Positions 18,691-29,312 of a stretch of 64,000 bases of DNA are shown here, piece after piece. Made by a program: the position numbers and the translations under genes. Source of the DNA: Eubacterium plexicaudatum ASF492. GTDB taxonomy: Bacteria > Bacillota > Clostridia > Lachnospirales > Lachnospiraceae. Every line of letters starts with the position of its first letter. Positions within the stretch are counted from its first letter, which is position 1. The DNA is taken from NCBI RefSeq assembly GCF_000364225.2, contig NZ_AQFT02000001.1, positions 4,483,501 through 4,547,500 of the forward strand, read 5' to 3'. The notes under the pieces were generated by a model. That model saw nothing but the letters and a program-made list of their open reading frames with translations. It searched no databases and was not told the DNA's origin.

Positions 18691-19952
18691 CTAACTTAGC
18701 ACAACAATAGAATTTTTATCATATGTCGCTGAAACTGAAAATATAATCTCCTTATCTGCATCGCCCATTCTCTTCTCATATGAATTACGTTTTTCCAAAA
18801 TTTCTTGCACGCAAACATTAATCTCATTAATTAAATCTGGTGCTTTTTCAAGATATTCTACCTCATATTCAATGTCAATTCCATCAAAATTTTTGAGCAA
18901 TTCTTTCAATACATTAAATTCCTTTTCAAATATCTTCTGTATATCCTGATTACCACTATACCTATGTATGCTTATATTATTTTTTAAAGGTTCCGAAATA
19001 CTTTTTCCATTATATTCAATTAACTCAATCAAAACAGCTTTGCCAACTAAATACTGTGGCAATATGGCAGATACATGAAACCAATTAATGTATCTCTCCC
19101 TATCATAATGATAAGCAAAGTTATTTATTTTAGCTACATAACTATTTTCCTCATTAGAAATATCTATAAACCTCACAGACATACTACCCGGATTCTGAAA
19201 GGATAGCGGTTTTACATCTGCCGTCCATTTTAATTGATCTCCAATTGTATATATAGAATAATTCAACACATCAACAGGAATTTCGCCACAAAATCTATCT
19301 CCATCACTATGCTTTTCATACAATAGCAATTCTGTTATCTTGCAACTAAATATTTTTACCCCATTGCATAAAAAGCTATTTTCATCAATTGAAGAATCAT
19401 TAACTATTTGCTCCTCGTCAAACTTATTATTCCCGTAGTAAACTGCAATACCGTTTTTGACTTCAATGTGTCTTGTTTCAGAGTTTACCAAAATACATCC
19501 ATATTTCTTCGTTTCACTATGATATCTTGAATACGCATAATTCTCATGCATATCAAACGCACATTCTTCCTTATCCCTACAATAAGATATTGGCTCCTTA
19601 TAATATGCTTTGTCAAATTTAAACAAATAATATCCTTCCGGTATTTCTATTCCTACTCTATAAATATGCTCAGGTAAAATCACATCTGTTTTATCACATA
19701 AATAATGCAAATTATCAACTAATGTCATTTTGCCTGCTTCCAAGTCTAAAACATCTCCTTTTTCAAATATATCATATACTTCTCTAGTGTATTCATGATA
19801 TTCTTTTTCCTTTTTCTCTTATAAGAATACCAAATATCTTTTCCCCATAAATAGTATTCGCCACAAGGAATCTCCGTACCTATTCGATACTTACCGATAC
19901 TGATTATCTTTTCTGAATCTATCACTTCAACATATTTATTTATCCGTAGCAT
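18691..19952 (-). CDS. Unknown protein with repeated GxxIPxGxY motifs, one frameshift
   Basis: The first frame (19952-19746) includes IGKYRIGTEIPCGEYYLWG; the second (19743-18691) includes YRVGIEIPEGYYLFKFD, so the same motif occurs twice in the N-terminal 130 residues. One A missing at 19811-19815 splits them; restoring it gives KEKEYHEYTREVYDIFEKGD as a linker. The rest is a beta-rich middle region and a helical C-terminus (QKIFEKEFNVLKELLKNFDG). No signal peptide or membrane helix. GxDIPaGeY repeats are known in several surface or SH3-like bacterial proteins, but I cannot assign a function here. Confidence 0.5.
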
Positions 19953-20117
19953 TGTACAATCCTCTTGTTTCCTTTCGACATTCTTAATTCATCTACATAT
20001 TGTTTTTATCACAAAATTATTAATTTACGAAACTATTGTACCACATTAGCCATGCGAATTCATCAAACTTCTTAATAATGTCAAATCCAAATATATTTTC
20101 CTAGCGAATCATTAACC

Positions 20118-20137
20118 ACATGGTGCTAGCACCATGT
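20118..20137. repeat. Perfect 20-bp palindrome
   Basis: ACATGGTGCTAGCACCATGT, a perfect dyad in the 247-bp gap between the unknown protein gene and the small gene at 20200. Candidate operator or transfer-related structure. No gene is seen in this gap. Confidence 0.55.
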
Positions 20138-20156
20138 CATAAAATATCATTAAGGA

Positions 20157-20183
20157 AAGGGCAGATCATATTTGCCTGCCCTT
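20157..20183 (-). terminator. Terminator of the MobV operon
   Basis: AAGGGCAG / CTGCCCTT stem with an 11-base loop, just 3' of the small gene ending at 20200. It would end leftward transcripts of the mobilisation module before the cargo. Confidence 0.6.
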
Positions 20184-20199
20184 ACACTTATATCTTTTA

Positions 20200-20490
20200 T
20201 TATTTTGCAAACCCCCGCTCTAATTTCTCCCTCTGCCCTCTCAACTCATTCTGCTTTTCATACAAACCATTACGCTCCTCACACAATTTTTTCATACGTT
20301 CTAGCTTTTCCCCGATGCCCTCCCGACATTCCGACTCTATCTGCTTATATTCCCCTGTCAGGCTGCGGATTTTATTGTTATTCTCTTTCATCTGCTCCGA
20401 AACGCATACCCAATCCACTAAATTCCTTACTTCCATATCCATTTCGTAAAGTTCTGTTTCTGTCAAAATCTTCGTGCATAGCCTCACCAT
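20200..20490 (-). CDS. Small coiled-coil protein of the mobilisation module
   Basis: A 96-residue, highly charged helical protein (RNLVDWVCVSEQMKENNNKI, then EYKQIESECREGIGEKLERM and a lysine/glutamate-rich tail) with heptad-like spacing over most of its length. No known domain. It is the last gene of the leftward run int-repA-mobV-20522-20200 and precedes a terminator, so it probably belongs to replication or mobilisation of the element. Function unknown. Confidence 0.6.
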   Translation of the reverse strand: MVRLCTKILTETELYEMDMEVRNLVDWVCVSEQMKENNNKIRSLTGEYKQIESECREGIGEKLERMKKLCEERNGLYEKQNELRGQREKLERGFAK

Positions 20491-20521
20491 TACTTTTTCT
20501 CTGTATCTGTCACATTATCCC

Positions 20522-20893
20522 TCAACTTTCATATCTAAAAAATTCTCTTGCCAACGCTTCTGCCATAGTTTTACTGTATCCCTGCTTCAAATATCCTTGA
20601 ACAATTGTGCCAAACATACCCTTTACCATATCTGCCTCTATGTCACAATAGGCTTGTAGCTCTCCCGACAACGCCATTGCAACATACTCAATCGGCTTGC
20701 TATCCAACAACTTATGCATCTTCGCAAGCGATTGTTCTGTAGTACGCAGATTAGCTTCTATTTCTTCACATTTCAACTGCAAAATATTGCCGTCAGAATA
20801 ATAAACTTCCACATAACCGTTATCCATGTTGTATTCACAACCCATAATATTTTCCATAGAATACTGTTCGCTCCAATTTCCATTATCCATCAT
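20522..20893 (-). CDS. Hypothetical protein downstream of MobV (DUF6061-like)
   Basis: 123 residues from ATG 20891-20893, placed behind AAAGGACGG. The pattern CEYNMDNGYVEVYYSDGNIL then LKCEEIEANLRTTEQSLAKM resembles small proteins (I think the DUF6061 group) that commonly sit beside Mob/Pre relaxases in Firmicutes elements. The family name is from memory and only moderately sure. The open frame extends into the end of mobV, but the downstream start has the better ribosome site. No membrane segments. Confidence 0.6.
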   Translation of the reverse strand: MMDNGNWSEQYSMENIMGCEYNMDNGYVEVYYSDGNILQLKCEEIEANLRTTEQSLAKMHKLLDSKPIEYVAMALSGELQAYCDIEADMVKGMFGTIVQGYLKQGYSKTMAEALAREFFRYES

Positions 20894-20909
20894 ATCAATC
20901 CGTCCTTTC

Positions 20910-22259
20910 TTATCTGCCCATTCCATACGCTCTGCTCTGCTGTTTTTCACTCTGTGCGATTCGTTCCAATTCCCTTGCATTTGTCACAATAATATCAATT
21001 TTGTCTACTCCGACATATTGTTTCACACGCTCAAAATCATCCGCTTTTTCCTGCAACTGTTCTAATTTTACATACTGCTGATGTACCTTACTTTTATAGA
21101 AATCAATATCCTCTGCCTGTTTTGTGACTTTTGCCTTTAACTGCTTAATCTGCTCCATCAGATTGACACATTTTATCGTAAGGCTTTTTACAATTTCTTT
21201 CAGCCTTTCCACAAGCGGCATAGCGTTCTTTTCCCGATAAGTCTTTGCGCTCATTAATGCAGTTGGCTCCGGCAACTGCCATCTGGCATCTTCATCATAG
21301 GCATGTACGTTACGTTCCAACGCTACTTTAGAATCAGCCATTTTCTCAATATCCTGCTGTAATTTTTTCTGCTGCTGTTCCAATGCTTTATTATCAGACA
21401 TCAGCTTTTCTCTGTTCTCTATCAATCCATCCGCCTGTTCCCTTAATAAATCATTGGTTGCAGAAAGCTCCGTTGTTTCCTGCCGGACAGCTTCATTCTC
21501 CTGCCTTATCTTCTCCATTTCATTTTCAGCCAAGACTTGCTGATAAATAATGTGGGATAGCTCCGCTTTATTGTTGGATACCACCTTTTCCAATTTTGCA
21601 ACTTCTTTTGCCCTCTCCTGTTTTTCAAAATCCAACACTGATAAATGCTTATTATGTGTTCCTAACTGTTTCCACCGCACCCCATATCTTTCCGCAACTT
21701 TTGAAAGCTCCTGTTTTTCGGATTCTATCCATTGATTCCACTCTGTTGCGCTTCTTGTGCCGCCTTTAAACCCCTGCTCTGCCAGTGCGCCTTTCAGTGA
21801 TACTCTCGTATCAAGTCCACGTTTGCTATTACGGATAAAAGGAACAAAATCAATATGAATGTGAGGCGTTTCCTCGTCCATATGCAGATGCGCCGAAAAC
21901 ACATATAGATTCGGATTTCTTTTCTGAAAATCTTCCATAAATTCTATCAATATATCTTTTGCAAGCTGTCCTTCTTCGCTTTTCGCATTCATATCATCTT
22001 TATTTCCAATCTGAAGAATAACTTCATGAAACAACTTCTCCTGCTTGCTCTGCCTTATCTTCTCATAATAATTGTCAATTTTCCGGTCACTCCGTTTCTG
22101 CTTTGCATTGTAACGCTCCAGCGCATCATCAAATAATTCGTGATATATCTTTTTAATATCTAAATGGCAGAACTCCATATTATATTTGCTCCGTTCCTTA
22201 TCCACATTCTTTGCGCTGAAAGTCCTAGTATTATGGCTGACAGAACCTTTTCCCATCAT
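20910..22259 (-). CDS. MobV-family relaxase (plasmid recombination/mobilisation enzyme)
   Basis: About 449 residues. N-terminal Pre/Mob relaxase domain: GSVSHNTR at the start, NVDKERSKYN, DNYYEKIRQSKQ, VILQIGNKDD, then the metal-binding HLHMDEETPHIHIDFVPF. The second half is a long coiled coil (LEKVVSNNKAELSHIIYQQV onward), as in MOBV proteins. It should nick the element at oriT and pilot the strand through a helper conjugation channel. A start at ATG 22257-22259 or the next ATG is preceded by GGAGAGG. The truncated sibling at 6918-7376 confirms the family. Confidence 0.9.
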   Translation of the reverse strand: MMGKGSVSHNTRTFSAKNVDKERSKYNMEFCHLDIKKIYHELFDDALERYNAKQKRSDRKIDNYYEKIRQSKQEKLFHEVILQIGNKDDMNAKSEEGQLAKDILIEFMEDFQKRNPNLYVFSAHLHMDEETPHIHIDFVPFIRNSKRGLDTRVSLKGALAEQGFKGGTRSATEWNQWIESEKQELSKVAERYGVRWKQLGTHNKHLSVLDFEKQERAKEVAKLEKVVSNNKAELSHIIYQQVLAENEMEKIRQENEAVRQETTELSATNDLLREQADGLIENREKLMSDNKALEQQQKKLQQDIEKMADSKVALERNVHAYDEDARWQLPEPTALMSAKTYREKNAMPLVERLKEIVKSLTIKCVNLMEQIKQLKAKVTKQAEDIDFYKSKVHQQYVKLEQLQEKADDFERVKQYVGVDKIDIIVTNARELERIAQSEKQQSRAYGMGR

Positions 22260-22346
22260 GCCGCTAATTGTCCTCTCCAATAATCTCACACCTTCCTATC
22301 TTCTCTATTCTTATCTGTTATATTTGTGCCGATAGGCACAGCCTTT

Positions 22347-22367
22347 GTTACTTTCTGCGAAAGTAAC
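22347..22367. other. Hairpin upstream of MobV, putative oriT
   Basis: GTTACTTTC-TGC-GAAAGTAAC, a perfect 9-bp inverted repeat 90 bp upstream of the relaxase start, followed by GCAAAAGCACTTTCGACAGG. The same right arm and flank occur in the decayed element at 7351-7388 (there ACTTTTGACAGG). MOBV relaxases act at hairpins directly upstream of their own genes, so this is my oriT candidate. Confidence 0.5.
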
Positions 22368-22596
22368 GCAAAAGCACTTTCGACAGGCTACGCTCTATCA
22401 AAAGCGCCTTTGCGCCCTGCCGGGGGCATTGCCACGCTTACGCTGGCAAATAACTTCGCCTTTTCATCTACTCGCTTCATCCATGCGAAAGCGCATCTCA
22501 ATCAAGTCCGCAACAATGCAAAGTCTATATATTTTGCAACCTTGCAATATTCATCTCCGCAAAATCTTTATAGTCTGCATTGTTGCGTTCTTCCTT
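22368..22596. other. Conserved non-coding block between MobV and RepA, putative origin
   Basis: Contains the inverted pair GCAACAATGCA (22510-22520) and TGCATTGTTGC (22576-22586) flanking TTTTGCAACCTTGCAAT, matched in layout by 7511-7601 in the sibling element. No open reading frame there is supported. Suggests an iteron-like origin for the RepA-like ATPase. Confidence 0.45.
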
Positions 22597-23577
22597 TTAT
22601 TCCGGCTTGACCTTATCCAATTCCCAATACCAAGAATTGTTTATCTTCCTCGCCCGAATGCCAAGCTCCCTTTTTGCATTTTCCAATGTCCTCTTTGAAA
22701 TTCCCTGCTCGTCAGCCATATCAAAAATCTCATTGCTCTGAATTGCATCAGAAGTCAAAGCCAGTTCCCTAAGCAATCGCTTCGCCTGTTCCATTTTATT
22801 TGCTTTTGGGGCAATGCCGCCTAAGACTTCATCAGCCGTAATCTCATAATCACCAAGCCATTGAAAACCATCCTCCGACAATGCAAATGCCTTCAGGTGT
22901 CCAAATGCTGCAAGATTATTTTTTATTTGCACCACTGCTCTAATATTTGGTTCTCCTTCAACCCTGCCCACCAATAATACGCTTCTTGCTACTGCGAAGA
23001 AATCAATCGAACCCATGCCCCGATACGCAGCCTTATTTCCTGCCGCTTTATTCATGTGACCGATAAGAATGATTGCACACTGATATTTCTCTGCTAACGC
23101 TCCTAATTTCTTCGTCATATCCCTTGCTTCATTTGCTCTGTTCATATCCATACCGCCACCAAGATATGCCTGTATTGAATCTAAAATTAACATTCTTGCT
23201 TTCGTCTGCACAATCGCCTTTTCCAATCGTTCATCAACCATAGATAAAGATTTTTCCTTTTCATCAATAACCAATATCCTCTCACAGTCTGCTCCTGCCA
23301 GCTCCAATCTTGGTTTAACTGTATCTGCCAAACCATCTTCCGCACTCTGGTAAATTACATTCACTGGCTCAGACAATTTCATCTCACTGTCTAATCCCTC
23401 TCCCTTTGATAGCCATGCCGCTATATTCAGCACAAGCGTTGTTTTTCCATCGCCTGGATCGCCTTGAATGATTGTCAGCTTTCCATAGGGGATAAACGGA
23501 TACCACAACCAAGAAACTTCCTGCGACTGTATCTCCGACATTATTATCATCTGTAACCCATTTTTTGTTTCTTCCAT
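22597..23577 (-). CDS. RepA-like RecA-fold (AAA_25) ATPase
   Basis: 326 residues from ATG 23575-23577, with GGAGGGC before it. Walker A is GDPGDGKTT (about residue 40), Walker B is MLILDSIQAYL, followed by a GHMNKAAGNKAAYRGMGS segment and a C-terminal winged-helix-like end (ISKRTLENAKRELGI). This is the family of hexameric RepA helicases and related ATPases common on mobilizable elements. It probably unwinds DNA at the element origin during transfer or replication. It lies between the integrase (91 bp) and the MobV gene. Confidence 0.87.
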   Translation of the reverse strand: MEETKNGLQMIIMSEIQSQEVSWLWYPFIPYGKLTIIQGDPGDGKTTLVLNIAAWLSKGEGLDSEMKLSEPVNVIYQSAEDGLADTVKPRLELAGADCERILVIDEKEKSLSMVDERLEKAIVQTKARMLILDSIQAYLGGGMDMNRANEARDMTKKLGALAEKYQCAIILIGHMNKAAGNKAAYRGMGSIDFFAVARSVLLVGRVEGEPNIRAVVQIKNNLAAFGHLKAFALSEDGFQWLGDYEITADEVLGGIAPKANKMEQAKRLLRELALTSDAIQSNEIFDMADEQGISKRTLENAKRELGIRARKINNSWYWELDKVKPE

Positions 23578-23668
23578 CATGCCCTCCATTGTTAAAAAAT
23601 TATTGTCGTTGGAAGAAACCTCTGCTATACTTGTATTGTGATTACTGATAACAGAGGTTTTCCAGTTA

Positions 23669-24754
23669 TCATAAGTCCTGACAGTTGCCGCTGTTAGGGC
23701 TTATTTTTTGTTGGTTCAACATATCCGCCACTTGCCTTTGTTGGTTAGGATACAAATGCCCATACGTGTTCAATGTGATTTTTATATCCTTATGCCCTAA
23801 CCGTTCTTTAATAATCAACGGTTGTACGCCCTGATTGATAAGGTACGCTACACTGCTGTGACGAATATCATGGACACGTATCTTTTTCACTCCTGCCTTT
23901 TCCGCCTGCCGCTTTAGCTTATGCTGCACTGCTTCGGCAACGATAGGAAAGATACGTTCATCATCCGGCAACTCATAAAGTTTATTCACATATTCTTTAA
24001 TTTCTTGTGTCAGAAACTCCGGCAATTCAATTACTCGCACTGATTGTTCCGTTTTTGGCACTGTAATTACATCACGCCGCTCCGTCCGATAATAGGTCTT
24101 TGTGATGCTCATGCGGTTGTTCTGAAAATCTACGTCCGATTTTGTTAAGGCAAGTAGTTCTCCTTCCCTAATTCCCGTCCAGAACAGAATTTCAAAAATC
24201 ACATAATAGCAGCTCCCAACCTCAATCGAGCCAATAAATTTGTCGTATTCCTCTTTTGTCCAAAATTCCAGCTTATCCGCATCCGGCTTTCCCATCTTTT
24301 TCACTCGTTTGCATGGATTATTCGACAAATTGTAGATACTGCTTGCATGAGTGAATAATGCCGTAATCTGATTTTGCACCATACGAAGATAAGTCTGCGC
24401 ATACCCTTTTTCTCTCATTGCATTCTGCCACTGTATAATATCTGATGGAGTAATCTCATTCATTTTCTTATTTTGAAAATGTGGCAGTATATGCGCTTCT
24501 ATCATATACCTTTTATTCTTGATAGAACGCTCTTTCAGCTCACCCTCTTTGTCACGAAAATAAATCTCCACAAACGCTCCCATCGTCATATCCATATTGG
24601 CATTAGCAGATAATTTGAAATTATTTTCCCACTCCAACGCTTCTTTCTTCGTTTTAAACCCACGTTTCTGCTTTTTCTTTTTGTTCCCCTGCCAATCCTC
24701 ATAGTAGAACAGGCTAAGCCATGTATTCCGCTTTTCATCCTTGTATGCCGGCAT
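23669..24754 (-). CDS. int: Tyrosine recombinase / integrase
   Basis: 361 residues, Tn916-type. The N-terminal arm-binding domain (residues 1-55, WLSLFYYEDWQGN, RGFKTKKEALEWE) is followed by a SAM-like core-binding domain and the catalytic domain. The catalytic residues appear as R in WTGIREGELL, H-x-x-R in HDIRHSSVAYL, H in LGHKDIKIT and Y in NTYGHLYP. ATG follows GGAGGGAAAGAAA. Located 1.0 kb from the att core in tuf, it is the obvious enzyme for integration in the tuf 3' end. Confidence 0.93.
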   Translation of the reverse strand: MPAYKDEKRNTWLSLFYYEDWQGNKKKKQKRGFKTKKEALEWENNFKLSANANMDMTMGAFVEIYFRDKEGELKERSIKNKRYMIEAHILPHFQNKKMNEITPSDIIQWQNAMREKGYAQTYLRMVQNQITALFTHASSIYNLSNNPCKRVKKMGKPDADKLEFWTKEEYDKFIGSIEVGSCYYVIFEILFWTGIREGELLALTKSDVDFQNNRMSITKTYYRTERRDVITVPKTEQSVRVIELPEFLTQEIKEYVNKLYELPDDERIFPIVAEAVQHKLKRQAEKAGVKKIRVHDIRHSSVAYLINQGVQPLIIKERLGHKDIKITLNTYGHLYPNQQRQVADMLNQQKISPNSGNCQDL

Positions 24755-24769
24755 TTTTCTTTCCCTCCT

Positions 24770-24955
24770 TTATGCTGTTTGATAACCATAAAACTTCTTC
24801 TCCCAAAATGCTCTGGGAATTTTCCCCGTTACCACAATAAAGCCGGACTTTTCCAATTCTTCATTAAGCTGCCTTATTACCTTATACGCATGACCTTTGG
24901 AAACACCCAGCTCATTGGCAACATCTTCTGCACTCATTAAATAGTTTGTTTTCAT
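24770..24955 (-). CDS. Excisionase-like small HTH protein
   Basis: 61 residues with a winged-helix/HTH: MSAEDVANELGVSKGHAYKV then IRQLNEELEKSGF and a GKIPRAFWEKKFYG end. Such proteins are regularly found just upstream of Tn916-type integrases, where they act as directionality factors. It lies 15 bp upstream of int on the same strand, so the two are co-transcribed. It faces the regulator gene across a shared control region. Confidence 0.75.
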   Translation of the reverse strand: MKTNYLMSAEDVANELGVSKGHAYKVIRQLNEELEKSGFIVVTGKIPRAFWEKKFYGYQTA

Positions 24956-25123
24956 CCAATCCTCCTAAAATTTGAATTTTAATAGAAATATTTAATTTCT
25001 TGTATTTTTATACATAATATCTGTTTTTAGATATGTCAAGTAAAATATTAAAATTTGAATATTTCTATTTATTATTGTTAAAATTGTGGTATAATAATTA
25101 AAAATCCAATGCGAGGTGAGAAT
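24956..25123. promoter_or_regulatory. Divergent control region between xis/int and the XRE regulator
   Basis: Contains TATAAT at 25090-25095 for the plus-strand regulator. The motif AAAATTTGAAT appears near 24966 and 25051, each followed by a TAGAAATATT-like element, the two copies of the latter in opposite orientation (about 24977-24987 and 25060-25070). This suggests operators for the XRE protein acting on both divergent promoters. Confidence 0.5.
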
Positions 25124-25624
25124 ATGCGAATAGCGCATTATTTACATGTAGACAAACGTTTGAAGTCCTTCCGTATGGGAGCTGATATGTCTCAAAAAGA
25201 AATGGCTGCGAAGTTGGAGCTGTCTGTTCCGACTTATTCTAATTATGAAAACGGTTATAGTGAACCGCCTATGGAGGTAATACAAAAATTTTGTTCCATT
25301 ATTGGTATTAAAGAAGAACTATTTTTTGGATACACAATTAAACCCAACGAAGAATTGAGCATTAACACATATTCAGATATTTTAAAGGTAATTATGGAAT
25401 TGATAAGAGCAGGTATTCCTGTAGATTGTTCCACTTCTGTCAACACAGCTACCCGACGCTTAGTGGCATCTATTAACATAGAAAGTCCACAGATTGCATC
25501 CCTTGTATCTCGTTGGAATGAATTGAATAAAGAACTGGAAAGTGAAAAAATTGACAGTGATGAATACAACATATGGATAGACAGTTTGATGAATTCATTT
25601 AATATTCCAGTAGAGAACTATTAG
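25124..25624 (+). CDS. XRE-family transcriptional regulator of the element
   Basis: 166 residues from the ATG at 25124, chosen because GAGGTGA lies just before it (another in-frame ATG at 25109 precedes that site). The HTH covers about residues 10-65: LKSFRMGADMSQKEMAAKLE, LSVPTYSNYENGYSEPP. The C-terminal part (IMELIRAGIPVDCSTSVNTA) is helical. It is divergent from xis-int and probably represses excision genes, as comparable regulators do in ICE/IME elements. Confidence 0.8.
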   Translation: MRIAHYLHVDKRLKSFRMGADMSQKEMAAKLELSVPTYSNYENGYSEPPMEVIQKFCSIIGIKEELFFGYTIKPNEELSINTYSDILKVIMELIRAGIPVDCSTSVNTATRRLVASINIESPQIASLVSRWNELNKELESEKIDSDEYNIWIDSLMNSFNIPVENY

Positions 25625-25662
25625 AAGATATTTTGAATGTATTATAATGATGAACAAATTTT

Positions 25663-25682
25663 TTAGAACCATATTAGAACCA
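25663..25682. repeat. 11-bp-period direct repeats, integrase arm-type sites
   Basis: TTAGAACCA at 25663-25671 and 25674-25682. Same 11-bp period and nearly the same distance to the core (147 bp) as the GGCACCG pair beside the orphan tuf tail (144 bp). Confidence 0.6.
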
Positions 25683-25714
25683 CAGAGCATTTTTGAATTG
25701 TTTCACAACGTAAA

Positions 25715-25744
25715 AAGGCTTTCGGAGAAATCCCCGAAAGCCTT
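25715..25744 (-). terminator. Terminator of tuf
   Basis: AAGGCTTTCGG / CCGAAAGCCTT stem with an 8-base loop, 3' of the tuf stop on the minus strand. It lies inside the element, so the element supplies both the last codons and the terminator of tuf. Confidence 0.8.
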
Positions 25745-25766
25745 GATTTTACTGAATAAATTGTAA

Positions 25767-26954
<1,188 letters not shown>

Positions 26955-27160
26955 GTTGAAATGTCCTCCTTAAAAATTTTGCCCATTGGGCAGTTGGTTT
27001 ATAATATACTATCTCGTATTATATTCGAATCTTCCTGTTTTTTCAAGTAATTCCTAATAAGAATTACCTGTTTTTCCACAAATTCCGGTAATTTTCTCTA
27101 TCTGGCTCCCATACATGGTCGGCCAGATAAAGAAAATTGATTTAATCAAATATTTTATTT

Positions 27161-29278
27161 TTATTTGGCCTGTGCGGAAATTACTTTTTCCTGCACGGAC
27201 TTCGGTACCTGCTCGTATTTTTCAAAGAACATGGAGTAGTTACCGCGTCCCTGTGTTCTGGAACGCAAATCCGTAGAATAACCAAACATCTCTGCAAGCG
27301 GTACAAACGCACGTACGATCTTACCGCCGCCAAGATCATCCATACCTTCAATACGTCCTCGGCGTGAATTTAAATCACCGATTACATCACCCATATATTC
27401 TTCCGGCATTGTTACTTCCACCTTCATAATCGGCTCTAAAATTGCCGGAGATGCCTTGGACATGGCTTCTTTAAAGCACATGGAGCCGGCAATATGAAAT
27501 GCCATTTCGGATGAATCGACTTCATGGTAGGAACCGTCATAGACGGTTGCCTTAATACCAAGAACAGGGAATCCTGCAAGAATACCTGCCCGTGATGCTT
27601 CTTCGATACCTTCTCCGACTGCCGGAATGTATTCCTTCGGAATTGCACCGCCGACAACCGCAGATTCAAACTTAAATACTTCTTCGCCGTTTGCATCCAT
27701 CGGCTCGAATTTAACTTTACAATGTCCGTACTGACCACGGCCACCGGACTGTTTTGCATATTTGTATTCCTGTTCAACAGGCTTTGTAAATGTCTCTTTA
27801 TATGCAACCTGCGGAGCGCCTACGTTTGCTTCCACCTTAAATTCACGAAGCAGACGGTCTACAATAATTTCCAGATGCAGCTCGCCCATACCGGCAATAA
27901 TAGTCTGGCCTGTTTCCTGATCTGTGTGTGCACGGAATGTAGGATCTTCTTCAGCCAGTTTTGCCAAAGCTTCACCCATCTTGCCCTGTCCGGCTTTTGT
28001 CTTCGGCTCAATCGCCAGTTCGATAACCGGTTCAGGGAATTCCATGGATTCCAGAATAACCGGATGCTGATCATCACAGATTGTATCACCGGTTGTTGTC
28101 AGTTTAAAACCAACTGCAGCCGCAATATCTCCGGAATATACCTTGTCCAGCTCCGCACGCTTATTTGCATGCATCTGAAGCAGCCGGCCAACACGTTCTT
28201 TTTTATCTTTTGTAGCATTTAACACATACGATCCGGATTTTAATATACCGGAGTATACACGAATAAATGCCAGTTTTCCGACAAACGGATCTGACATGAT
28301 CTTAAATGCAAGCGCAGAGAATGGCTCTTCATCGGAAGAATGTCTTTCCACTTCATTGCCATCCAGATCCACACCTTTGATCGCTTCTACATCCGTAGGA
28401 GCCGGCATGAATTCCAATACCGCATCCAGAAGCTTCTGCACACCTTTATTGCGGTATGCGGAACCACAGCATACAGGAATTGCCGTACATTCACAAGTTG
28501 CTTTCCGAAGCGCTTTCTTTAAATCTTCTACGGAAGGCTCTTCTCCTTCCAGATACTGCATCATCAGATCATCGTCTAACTCACAGATCTTTTCAACGAG
28601 TTCTGTGTGATATAATTCCGCATCATCCTTCATGTCATCCGGAATCGCGATAATGGAAATATCATCACCTTTATCATCGTTGTAAATATATGCTTCCATC
28701 TCAAACAAATCAATGATTCCTTTGAATTCATCTTCTTTGCCGATCGGAATCTGTAAAACAATTGCATTTTTGCCCAATCTTGTACGGATCTGTTCTACCG
28801 CACCATAAAAATCAGCTCCCAGAATGTCCATTTTGTTAATAAATGCCATTCTTGGTACATTATAGGTGTCAGCCTGACGCCATACATTTTCCGACTGAGG
28901 TTCAACACCACCCTTTGCACAGAAGACGCCGACCGCACCGTCCAATACACGGAGCGAACGTTCAACTTCAACTGTAAAATCAACGTGTCCCGGTGTATCA
29001 ATAATATTAATACGATGCTCTAACGCACCCGGTTTAACTTTAGCATGGTCTTCCAAAGTCCAGTGACAGGTTGTAGCGGCTGAAGTAATTGTGATACCTC
29101 TTTCCTGCTCCTGTTCCATCCAGTCCATGGTAGCAGTACCTTCATGAGTATCACCAATCTTATAGTTAATACCGGTATAGTATAAAATACGCTCGGTCAA
29201 TGTTGTCTTACCAGCATCAATATGAGCCATAATACCAATATTTCTGGTTCTCTCTAATGGATATTCTCTTCCAGCCAA
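27161..29278 (-). CDS. fusA: Elongation factor G
   Basis: 705 residues. Ribosomal translocase GTPase. G1 [10 protein letters not shown]3 DTPGHVDF, G4 NKMD, and the usual domains II-V to [20 protein letters not shown] near the end. Starts with TTG (29276-29278) behind GGAGGA, normal in this region. Length and order (rpsG-fusA-tuf) are typical of the str operon. The 206 bp to tuf hold no gene. Confidence 0.97.
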   Translation of the reverse strand: MAGREYPLERTRNIGIMAHIDAGKTTLTERILYYTGINYKIGDTHEGTATMDWMEQEQERGITITSAATTCHWTLEDHAKVKPGALEHRINIIDTPGHVDFTVEVERSLRVLDGAVGVFCAKGGVEPQSENVWRQADTYNVPRMAFINKMDILGADFYGAVEQIRTRLGKNAIVLQIPIGKEDEFKGIIDLFEMEAYIYNDDKGDDISIIAIPDDMKDDAELYHTELVEKICELDDDLMMQYLEGEEPSVEDLKKALRKATCECTAIPVCCGSAYRNKGVQKLLDAVLEFMPAPTDVEAIKGVDLDGNEVERHSSDEEPFSALAFKIMSDPFVGKLAFIRVYSGILKSGSYVLNATKDKKERVGRLLQMHANKRAELDKVYSGDIAAAVGFKLTTTGDTICDDQHPVILESMEFPEPVIELAIEPKTKAGQGKMGEALAKLAEEDPTFRAHTDQETGQTIIAGMGELHLEIIVDRLLREFKVEANVGAPQVAYKETFTKPVEQEYKYAKQSGGRGQYGHCKVKFEPMDANGEEVFKFESAVVGGAIPKEYIPAVGEGIEEASRAGILAGFPVLGIKATVYDGSYHEVDSSEMAFHIAGSMCFKEAMSKASPAILEPIMKVEVTMPEEYMGDVIGDLNSRRGRIEGMDDLGGGKIVRAFVPLAEMFGYSTDLRSRTQGRGNYSMFFEKYEQVPKSVQEKVISAQAK

Positions 29279-29312
29279 GATTTTTCCTCCTAATTATACT
29301 GCAACATGCACA

